NCBI GenBank assembly: GCA_900556945.1
Contig: USQP01000036.1
Span: 1 to 6,880 of the forward strand
DNA from: an uncultured Clostridium sp.
Lineage (GTDB): Bacteria > Bacillota > Clostridia > TANB77 > CAG-508
Reading direction: 5' to 3'
DNA length: 6,880 bases
The notes beneath the pieces were generated by a model. That model was not told where the DNA came from. It saw only the letters and a list, made by a program, of their open reading frames with translations, and searched no databases. This document shows, piece after piece, positions 1-6,132 of this stretch (positions are counted from its first letter, which is position 1; the number at the start of each line of letters is the position of its first letter). The position numbers were made by a program, and so were the translations under genes.

Positions 1-20
1 GAGATGTGTATAAGAGACAG
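1..20. other. Sequencing adapter remnant (Nextera/Tn5 mosaic end)
   Basis: Bases 2-20 read AGATGTGTATAAGAGACAG, which is exactly the 19-base Tn5 mosaic end used in Nextera libraries. The G before it matches the Read 2 adapter, which ends in ...CTCGG before the mosaic end; the Read 1 adapter would give C. This is library-derived sequence left on a contig end, not genomic DNA. It has no stop in the ileS frame, so a gene caller would add six or seven false residues to the C-terminus of IleS. Confidence 0.97.
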
Positions 21-3000
21 TGTGTCATGTTTTATTAATTCTTCATTTTCTTTTATCACTTTTTCTAGTATTTCATTTCCTGCTACATACAAATTGATTT
101 TGTCTAGAACTTCAAACCCTTTGTCTTTCCTCATATTTTGAACTTTTGATAGAATCTCTCTCACATAGCCTTCTTCTTTTAATTCTTTCGTTATATGAGT
201 ATCTAATACAACACCTATTTCTCCTTCTCCACTAAATGCAAATCCGTCTTTTCCTTGCATAGTTATCAGTAAATTCTCTGAATTTAATTCAATTTGAGTA
301 TCATCAATTTCAATATATTCTACTCCGCCATTTTTAACTGTATTAGCCAGATTCATTTGATTCTTCTTGGCTATTTCTTGTCTAATTCTTGGTATAAATT
401 TTCCATATTCTTTTCCTAATACAGGTAAATTTGGTTTAATTTCAAAGTTTACATATTCAGACATTTCAGCTCCAAGCTTTATTTGTTTTATGTTTAATTC
501 TTCTTTTACCATATCTTCATAATATTTAGGTAGTGTATCAATTGAAATTAGCATTTCTGAAAGAGGTTGTCTGTTCTTAATATTAGCTGAATTTCTGCTA
601 CTACGTCCTAATTTAACAATTTTGTAAGCTAAATCCATTTCTTCTTCTAATTTTTTATCAATTGCTAATTCATCTACTTCTGGCCATGAGCATAAATGCA
701 CACTTTCTGGCGCTGTTTCATCTAAGTTTACAACTAAATTTTGATAAATTTCATCTGTCATAAACGGAATGAATGGTGCTGAAATTTTGATTAATGTTGT
801 TAATACCTTATATAAAGTTACATAGGCTCCAATCTTTTCATCTGCTAATTCAGTCATCCAAAATCTTTCTCTATTTCTACGTACATACCAATTTGAAAGT
901 TCATCTGTAAAGCCTTCTATTTGTAAAGCTGCGTTTGTTATATCATAATTTTCTAATTTTTGATCTACTTCTTTTACAAGTGTATTTAGTTTAGAAATAA
1001 TCCATTTGTCCATTGCATTTGTAAGTTTAAAATCTTTATAATTTAATGGATTAAATTTGTCGATTTCTGCATATAACACATAGAATGAATATACGTTCCA
1101 TAAAGTACTTAAGAATCCTCTTTGTGTTTCTTGTACATTATTTAGTCCTAGTCTTGTTGGAAGCCAAGGGCTACTGCATGTATAAAAATGCCATCTTGTT
1201 GCATCTGCACCAACTTGATCTAATAACACCATAGGGTCTACGCCATTTCCCTTTGATTTTGACATCTTTTGTCCTTTTTCATCTAGTACGTGCCCTAAAA
1301 CAATACAATTTTCATATGGTGTTTTATCAAATATACAGGTTGAGATAGCAAGCAATGTATAAAACCATCCTCTAGTTTGATCTACTGCTTCTGAGATAAA
1401 TTGTGCTGGAAAATGTTTTTCAAATTCTTCTTTATTTTCAAATGGATAATGTAATTGTGCAAATGGCATCGAGCCTGAATCAAACCAAACATCAATTACC
1501 TCTTTAAATCTTGTCATTTGTTTTCCACATTCTGGACATTTTAAATGAACATCGTCTATATATGGTTTATGTAATTCAATATCTTCTGGACAATCTATTG
1601 CTTTTTCTTTTAACTCTGCTATACTTCCTATACATTCTTGATGTCCACATTCACAATACCATATTGGAAGTGGTGTCCCCCAATATCGATCTCTTGAAAT
1701 TCCCCAATCTATAACATTCTCCAAGAATTTTCCAAACCTTCCTGTTTTTATCGTTTCTGGATACCAGTTTATTTTATTATTATTTGCAACTAAGTTGTCT
1801 CTCAATTTTGTCATTGCCACAAACCAGCTTTCTTTTGGATAGTATAAAAGTGGAGTATCACATCTCCAACAATGTGGATAAGAATGTAAGTGTTTTTCTT
1901 TACTAAATAATTTATTTTCTTGTGCTAGCCATTTGCAAATATCTTCATTGCAATCTCTGACAAATCTTCCTGCCCATGGTTCTACTTCTTCTATGAATTT
2001 TCCTGTTTTATCTACTAAATTGATAAATGTAATTCCATTTTGTTTGGCAACTAAACTATCATCTTCACCATAAGCTGGTGCAATATGAACGATTCCTGTA
2101 CCATCTGTTAATGTTACATAATCTCCGTGAATTACTTCAAAAGCTTTTCCTTCTACTTTTCCAAAAGGCATTAATCTTTCATATTTTGTTCCTAATAATT
2201 CTTCCCCTTTAAAAGTTTTTATTGTTTCATATGGAGTTTCTTTCAATACGGCATCAATTAAATCTTTTGCTAAAATATATGTTTCGTATTGTGGTTCCTC
2301 ATCTGTTCCTATATTAGCTTTTACCTCAGCATATTCGTAAGTTTTGTTAACACAAAGTGCTAAATTAGATGGTAAAGTCCATGGTGTTGTTGTCCATGCT
2401 AGGATATATTTATCCTCATCTACAATCTTAAATTTAGCAATACAAGTTAAGTCTTTTACATCTTTATACCCTTGTGCAACTTCATGTGAAGAAAGAGCAG
2501 TTCCACAACGTGGGCAATATGGCATAACTTTATGTCCTTCATATAAAAGACCTTTTTTCCACATTTGAGATATTCCCCACCATACTGATTCTATATAATC
2601 GTTCTCATAAGTTATATATGGATTTTCCATATCTACCCAATATCCAACTTTATTTGTCATTTCTTCCCACATGTTTACATAGGTAAATACACTTTCTCTG
2701 CATTCCTTTACGAACTTTTCTACTCCATATTCTTCTATCTGTTGTTTTCCTGATATTCCTAATTTCTTTTCTATTTCTAGTTCAACTGGTAATCCCTGTG
2801 TATCCCATCCAGCCTTTCTATCTACGTGATACCCTTTCATAACTTTGTATCTAGGAATAATATCTTTCATAACTCTTGTTTCAATATGCCCAACATGTGG
2901 TTTTCCATTTGCTGTTGGAGGGCCATCATAAAAAGTAAAATATCTTTTTCCCTTATTTCTAGCAAAATTTTTCTTAATGATATCTTTTTTCTTCCAGTTT

Positions 3001-3059
3001 TCAGCAACTTCATGTTCCATTCCTACAAAACCATTTTTAAGTTCAACTTTTTTGTACAT
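21..3059 (-). CDS. ileS: Isoleucine--tRNA ligase, 3' end missing
   Basis: Class I aminoacyl-tRNA synthetase that charges tRNA-Ile with isoleucine in the cytoplasm and hydrolyses mischarged Val-tRNA. I read 1013 codons without an in-frame stop; bacterial long-form enzymes run about 1030-1050, so only some 20-35 residues are lost at the adapter junction. Visible landmarks: catalytic HVGH at residues 55-58, [10 protein letters not shown] at 84-93, CPRC at 182-185, CP1 editing-domain WTTTPWT at 222-228 and DGTG...GEDD at 319-334, HCWRC at 396-400, further Cys pairs near 469-476 and 508-511 (probable zinc sites), KMSKS at 598-602, and the anticodon-domain stretch [12 protein letters not shown] at 723-734. 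The ATG at 3059 is chosen for the strong AAAGGAGG site just upstream and the typical N-terminus leading into [12 protein letters not shown]. Length and the RRNRERFW motif suggest the eukaryote-like IleRS type 2; the active-site motif is the canonical HXGH form. Expression is controlled by the upstream T-box. Confidence 0.97.
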
Positions 3060-3066
3060 AAAAATT

Positions 3067-3074
3067 CCTCCTTT
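3067..3074 (-). promoter_or_regulatory. Ribosome binding site of ileS
   Basis: Minus strand reads AAAGGAGG, followed by an AT-rich spacer of 7 bases and the ATG at 3059. It fixes the ileS start and lies downstream of the repeat cluster, so translation initiation is not physically part of the T-box switch. Confidence 0.9.
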
Positions 3075-3114
3075 AATTTTGTCCAATTGGGGACGTTTCT
3101 TTTTGGACATTTTT

Positions 3115-3152
3115 AAGTTAGCTGTTAGAGCTTTGCTCGTTACAGATAACTT
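3115..3152 (-). repeat. Hairpin formed by repeat B, copy 1
   Basis: Imperfect palindrome around repeat B copy 1: outer arms AAGTTA/TAACTT, middle arms CTGT/ACAG, inner arms GAGC/GCTC and a three-base loop, with a few mismatches and one bulge. It would form a stem of about 16 base pairs in the ileS mRNA. The outer arm lies partly outside the 36-base repeat. Confidence 0.75.
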
Positions 3153-3178
3153 ATGCAACTGACTGATAGGAAGTTGCA

Positions 3179-3227
3179 TACATCTAAATAGCTGTTAGAG
3201 CTTTGCTCGTTACAGATAACTTATGTA
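3179..3227 (-). repeat. Hairpin formed by repeat B, copy 2
   Basis: Same core as copy 1 (CTGT/ACAG and GAGC/GCTC with a three-base loop) but with a different outer arm: TACAT at 3179-3183 pairs with ATGTA at 3223-3227, with short mismatched stretches in between. The stem is extended in both copies although the flanking bases differ. Confidence 0.6.
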
Positions 3228-3263
3228 GTGACTGTCCATTTAGGGACACTTCTTCTTTGGAAT

Positions 3264-3310
3264 CAAAAAAATCCTTTCATCCTAATTTTTCTAATTAGGA
3301 CGAAAAGATT
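3264..3310 (-). terminator. T-box intrinsic terminator (attenuator)
   Basis: An 18-pair stem: 3310-3293 pairs with 3287-3270, allowing a G-U and a mismatch, around a five-base loop, followed on the minus strand by a run of seven T at 3270-3264. The ascending arm overlaps the 3' side of the antiterminator, giving the on/off switch upstream of ileS. Confidence 0.93.
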
Positions 3311-3346
3311 TCTCTATTCCGCGGTACCACCTAAGTTAGTAAATCT
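3306..3346 (-). promoter_or_regulatory. T-box motif and antiterminator
   Basis: The conserved T-box AACTTAGGTGGTACCGCGG (3337-3319) sits inside a helix closed by AGATTT/AAATCT and CTA/TAG, with GGTGG facing CC. The acceptor end of uncharged tRNA-Ile pairs with UGGU to stabilise this form over the terminator. Confidence 0.93.
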
Positions 3347-3541
3347 ATTTAAAAAATACAATCCACTCTCTTATTTACCTTTAACGCAGGTCTGCGGCTA
3401 ACTTAATATGTTTCAGTTTAGCAACAAACTAAGGTGATAACAAATAATTTTTACTTACCAAATTCTCACCAACCTTTGGCTCTCTTTAAGATATTATATT
3501 ATTTATCGCGTCCTTGTTATAGTTTTTATCTATTACATAGC

Positions 3542-3569
3542 ATTATATCATATTTTTTTTATTTTGCAA
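3542..3569 (-). promoter_or_regulatory. Promoter of the T-box/ileS transcript
   Basis: Sigma-A type: -35 TTGCAA at 3569-3564, a 16-base spacer, and a perfect -10 TATAAT at 3547-3542 with an extended TG one base upstream (TGATATAAT). The predicted start near 3535 precedes Stem I of the T-box, as expected. Confidence 0.8.
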
Positions 3570-3698
3570 TACTTTTTTACATATTTTTACTTTTCTATCT
3601 CTATTTTTATACTTATTAATTTATCTCTTATTTTGTCTTTTCGTTTATTTTCTACTCTATTTATTATTTTATTCTCTTTCTTCTTTAATATTTTATAT
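3570..3698. other. AT-rich intergenic gap, no gene or clear terminator
   Basis: About 130 bases between the stop of the coiled-coil gene and the ileS promoter. The minus strand is purine-rich, mostly A with scattered G. I find no GC-containing stem followed by a T run and no plausible small gene. The only palindrome is a weak AATATAAAATATT just after the stop codon. Confidence 0.6.
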
Positions 3699-4226
3699 TT
3701 AATTAACTGCAACCATTCCACTCTCATCTAAATCCTTTTTCGATTTTTCTAAATAAGTAATTCTAGAAGACTGTAAATCGATTCTAATACCATATGCTTT
3801 TAGTAGCTGTCTAAATTCTGTATGTTCTATATCATTTACTGTATTTATTGCATTAATCTTTTCAAATTGTGCATCCATATAATCACGCATATCTACAAAT
3901 TGTTTGTTGATACTTTTTTGCATCGTTTCTAAAACATCTAAAATTTCTCTTCTGTCTGTTTTTCTTCCTTCTTCTAAATTAGAGACTCTATTGTCCATTG
4001 AATCTAATCTATTATCCATTGCGTCTAATCTTTTGTCATTTGCTTTCCAGCGCTTTTCATTCTGTTCCCAACGTCTTTCATTTTCTTCCCAGCGCTTTTC
4101 ATTCTGTTCCCATCGTCTTTCGTTTTCTTCCCAGCGTTTATCATTTGCTTCCCAACGCTTGTTGTTTTCTTTTCTAAAATCTCTAAGTTCTTGCAGCACA
4201 GTCATAATTGTAACATTTTCTTCCAT
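3699..4226 (-). CDS. Coiled-coil protein with Trp/Asn heptad repeats, function unknown
   Basis: A 175-residue, highly charged, soluble protein with no signal peptide or membrane segment. From about residue 21 it runs in strict heptads: Trp at 25, 32, 39, 46, 53 and 60, with Asn three residues later (28, 35, 42, 49, 56, 63) and Glu/Lys/Arg elsewhere. The same register continues with Leu67, Met70, Leu74, Met77, Val81 and Leu84, the usual hydrophobic a/d pattern. The first half is thus a Trp-at-a, Asn-at-d coil passing into an ordinary coil. A second helical, charged region (about 90-170) contains EFRQLLKAYGIRIDLQSSRI. The ATG at 4226 is set by a strong GGGAGGTG site. The gene has its own promoter and looks monocistronic. 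I recognise no domain of known function; an oligomerising scaffold or partner-binding protein is conceivable. The heptads are encoded by 21/42-base tandem repeats, so repeat number may vary between strains. Confidence 0.88.
   Translation of the reverse strand: MEENVTIMTVLQELRDFRKENNKRWEANDKRWEENERRWEQNEKRWEENERRWEQNEKRWKANDKRLDAMDNRLDSMDNRVSNLEEGRKTDRREILDVLETMQKSINKQFVDMRDYMDAQFEKINAINTVNDIEHTEFRQLLKAYGIRIDLQSSRITYLEKSKKDLDESGMVAVN
4026..4172 (-). repeat. Tandem 21/42-base repeat inside the coiled-coil gene
   Basis: The Trp heptads are encoded by near-identical 21-base units that alternate in two versions, making a 42-base higher-order unit. The best pair, 4047-4088 and 4089-4130, differs at only two of 42 positions. 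Units toward either end are more diverged. This implies recent duplication, and all changes keep the reading frame. Confidence 0.85.
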
Positions 4227-4231
4227 ATTTT

Positions 4232-4239
4232 CACCTCCC
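4232..4239 (-). promoter_or_regulatory. Ribosome binding site of the coiled-coil gene
   Basis: Minus strand GGGAGGTG, close to the full anti-16S complement, five bases before the ATG at 4226. It decides for this start over the internal Met at residue 8. Confidence 0.88.
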
Positions 4240-4286
4240 TTTTCATTGATTAATAAGTAAATTTTGTCTTTGCGCTTATGGTTGAT

Positions 4287-4315
4287 ATTTAATCATATAT
4301 TCTAGTTGTTGTCAA
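4287..4315 (-). promoter_or_regulatory. Promoter of the coiled-coil gene
   Basis: Consensus -35 TTGACA at 4315-4310, a 17-base spacer and -10 TTAAAT at 4292-4287, with an upstream TG (TGATTAAAT). The predicted start is near 4280, giving a leader of about 50 bases. It lies directly downstream of the ABC operon terminator, so the gene is a separate unit with apparently strong constitutive potential. Confidence 0.85.
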
Positions 4316-4319
4316 TAGG

Positions 4320-4347
4320 AAAAAGACAAAAAATTATCTTTTTGTCT
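4320..4347 (-). terminator. Terminator of the ABC exporter operon
   Basis: AGACAAAAA (4347-4339 on the minus strand) pairs with TTTTTGTCT (4332-4324) around a six-base loop, followed by a short T run. It starts 15 bases after the stop of the second ABC gene. The stem is AT-rich. T runs on both sides mean it might also work on the plus strand. Confidence 0.75.
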
Positions 4348-4361
4348 CTTTTTTACTTCTT

Positions 4362-6110
4362 CTATGCTGTTAAACTACTATAATATGCATGATATAACTT
4401 ATTATAATATCCGTTTGGTAAGTTTACTAATTCCTTATGACTTCCCTCTTCAATAATTCTGCCACTATCCAATACAATAATTTTATCTACATTGATAATA
4501 GTAGAGAGTCTATGAGCAATAAAAATAGATGTTTTCTCTTTTGAAATTTTATCAATAGATTTTTGAATTAGTTCTTCTGTTTTTGTGTCAATATTTGCTG
4601 TTGCTTCATCTAGAATAAAAATAGATGGATTATGTGCAAATATTCTTGCAAAAGCTAATAATTGCTTTTGACCAGCAGAAAATGAGCTTCCTCTTTCTTG
4701 TGCTATTTCATCTATGCCATTTGGAAGAGACTCTATAAATTCTTCTGCTGATGATAACCTTATTGTTTCCATAATCGCCTGTTCAGATAAGTTTTCATTT
4801 AATTCTATATTCTCTTTAATTGTTTTTGCAAAAATAAATGGATCTTGAAGAATAACTCCTACTTTCTTTCTAAGTGAACGTAAATTGATTTGCTTAATAT
4901 TTATACCATCTAATAAAATTTCTCCTTTTTGTACTTCATAAAAACGATTTATTAGATTAATAATCGTTGTCTTTCCTGAACCAGTCCTACCAACTAAAGC
5001 AATACTTTGACCTGGCTCAATTGTAAAACTTACATCTTTTAAGATCCAATTTTCTCCTTGATAAGCAAACCATACATTTTTAAATTCAATTTTCCCCTCA
5101 ATCTTTTCTAATTCCATTCCTTCTTCAAAATCTTCTAAGTATTCTTGATGTTCTAAAATATCATATATTTTATTAATAGAAACAAATGCCTCTTGTATTG
5201 TTTCAAAATTTTCCACAATGCGATTGATTGGCTCAAAAATTTGCTTGATATAAGTAACAAATATATAAATAACACCCACTTCTAAATTAATTCCAAACAA
5301 ATGATTTATGCTGGCCCATACGATAATGGACACTCCTAAGTTTTCGAATATTAACATAAAGGCTATTAAAAATCCCTCTGTAAATGCTGTTGGAATTCTT
5401 GATTTCCAAAACTTCGTACATAATTTTTCACATTCCTTTTCTTTTTCATATTGTCTATTAAATATTTTAATTAATTTTACTCCATAAATTGATTCAGCCA
5501 AAAATATATTTAGTTTTGTTTTAACTTTTTTCGAATATTCTTGTACCTTATTACTTATTCTAGTAATAATAATTGATGTAATAATAACAAAAGGAATCAA
5601 TAAGAAACATAAGCCTGCTAATTTGTAATCAAGTAACAACATCATGATTGCTAATGCTATAATCATTACCATATCTTTTATAAAAGTTGTAATAACATCT
5701 TTAAAAAAGGTTGTAATATCTTCTACATCACTTGTAATTCTAACAAATAAGGTTCCGGATGGTGTTTTGTCATGAAATGGAATATTAGCATATTGAATAT
5801 ATTTATATAATTTATTTCGAATGGAATATATTACATTTTCTCCCATCATACTTGTCGAAGTGCTTACAATAAAATCTAAAATATTTCCAATCAGTACAAT
5901 TCCTATATAAACAGCCCCTATTATTCCAATTGTCATAATTCCTTTTTGCCATAATCCACTGCTTAGATAGTCATCAATAACCACTTTGATTAAATATGGT
6001 TTGATTACTTCTCCAATATTAATAATAATTGCTAAAACAGATATAATAAATATTGCTTTTGCTTGTGGCTTTAACATTTTATAAACTCTTTGTAAGGTTT
6101 TATTTTTCAT
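4362..6110 (-). CDS. ABC exporter half-transporter, catalytic subunit (permease plus ATPase)
   Basis: A 582-residue fused membrane/ATPase subunit of the type IV (MsbA/Sav1866-like) exporter family, normal in length. Residues 1 to about 310 hold six predicted membrane helices, e.g. about 18-40, 57-83, two between 140 and 185, and two between 245 and 300. The nucleotide-binding domain follows: A-loop Tyr in FAYQG, Walker A GRTGSGKT at 374-381, Q-loop Gln422, X-loop ERG, signature FSAGQ at 477-481 (not LSGGQ), Walker B ILDEA with catalytic Glu502, and switch His533. It therefore has a complete hydrolytic site of its own but an altered signature. This pattern is that of the catalytic partner in heterodimers such as BmrD (YheH) and TM288. 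The partner is the gene 22 bases upstream. The ATG at 6110 follows an AAAGGAG site. Substrate cannot be told from sequence: drug, lipid or peptide export are all possible. Confidence 0.95.
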   Translation of the reverse strand: MKNKTLQRVYKMLKPQAKAIFIISVLAIIINIGEVIKPYLIKVVIDDYLSSGLWQKGIMTIGIIGAVYIGIVLIGNILDFIVSTSTSMMGENVIYSIRNKLYKYIQYANIPFHDKTPSGTLFVRITSDVEDITTFFKDVITTFIKDMVMIIALAIMMLLLDYKLAGLCFLLIPFVIITSIIITRISNKVQEYSKKVKTKLNIFLAESIYGVKLIKIFNRQYEKEKECEKLCTKFWKSRIPTAFTEGFLIAFMLIFENLGVSIIVWASINHLFGINLEVGVIYIFVTYIKQIFEPINRIVENFETIQEAFVSINKIYDILEHQEYLEDFEEGMELEKIEGKIEFKNVWFAYQGENWILKDVSFTIEPGQSIALVGRTGSGKTTIINLINRFYEVQKGEILLDGINIKQINLRSLRKKVGVILQDPFIFAKTIKENIELNENLSEQAIMETIRLSSAEEFIESLPNGIDEIAQERGSSFSAGQKQLLAFARIFAHNPSIFILDEATANIDTKTEELIQKSIDKISKEKTSIFIAHRLSTIINVDKIIVLDSGRIIEEGSHKELVNLPNGYYNKLYHAYYSSLTA

Positions 6111-6116
6111 TTGTCT

Positions 6117-6123
6117 CTCCTTT
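6117..6123 (-). promoter_or_regulatory. Ribosome binding site of the catalytic ABC subunit
   Basis: Minus strand AAAGGAG, six bases before the ATG at 6110, within the 22-base gap after the upstream gene's stop. It supports tight co-expression of the two subunits. Confidence 0.85.
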
Positions 6124-6132
6124 CTTGTAACG

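Larger units (their letters stand above)
3081..3260. repeat. Nested repeat cluster in the ileS 5' leader (A-B-palindrome-B-A)
   Basis: Between the T-box terminator and the ileS ribosome binding site lie two kinds of direct repeat. Unit A (3081-3106 and 3234-3260) begins with a 14-base GTCC-N6-GGAC palindrome followed by a pyrimidine-rich tail ending TTTGG; the copies are similar, not identical. Unit B (3120-3155 and 3190-3225) is a 36-base repeat, identical in both copies, that folds into an imperfect hairpin. Between the B copies is an 8-base inverted repeat, ATGCAACT/AGTTGCAT, at 3153-3160 and 3172-3179. All copies have the same orientation. The make-up resembles small REP-like palindromic repeats of clostridial genomes. 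Function unknown; they would be transcribed as 5' untranslated RNA of ileS. Confidence 0.85.
3264..3535 (-). ncRNA. T-box riboswitch controlling ileS (tRNA-Ile specific)
   Basis: Leader RNA that senses uncharged tRNA-Ile and permits read-through into ileS when charging is low. In transcription order: Stem I closes with AACAAGG (3518-3512) against CCTT-A-GTT, and carries the conserved apical AGAGAGCC and GGTTGGTGAGAA segments at about 3486-3462. The specifier is AUC, an Ile codon, at 3438-3436, followed by A as usual. A small CGCA/TGCG hairpin near 3396-3384 fits Stem III. The T-box AACTTAGGTGGTACCGCGG lies at 3337-3319; its UGGU bulge suits the A73 discriminator of tRNA-Ile. The antiterminator pairs AGATTT (3346-3341) with AAATCT (3311-3306), and the latter is also part of the terminator stem, so the two folds exclude each other. 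Gene context (ileS next) agrees with the specifier. Confidence 0.95.

Noticed and set aside
2826..3162. Overlapping plus-strand open frames of 96 and 61 codons.
   Set aside because: They are antisense to the well-supported N-terminal part of ileS and its leader, with low-complexity Phe/Ser composition and no start signals.
3120..3225. Possible minimal CRISPR array: two identical 36-base repeats separated by 34 bases.
   Set aside because: Only two copies, the interval contains its own inverted repeat, similar A repeats flank the pair, and there is no cas gene. The repeats lie in the transcribed leader of ileS.
3434..3619. Plus-strand open frame of 61 codons that looks hydrophobic, like a small membrane protein.
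   Set aside because: It is antisense to the T-box leader and promoter; the Phe/Leu/Tyr content comes from T-rich DNA and there is no convincing ribosome binding site.
3904..4260. Plus-strand open frame of 118 codons, Ser/Phe-rich with repeats.
   Set aside because: It is the antisense reading of the Trp heptad repeats; no ribosome binding site precedes it and the minus-strand gene has a strong promoter and start.
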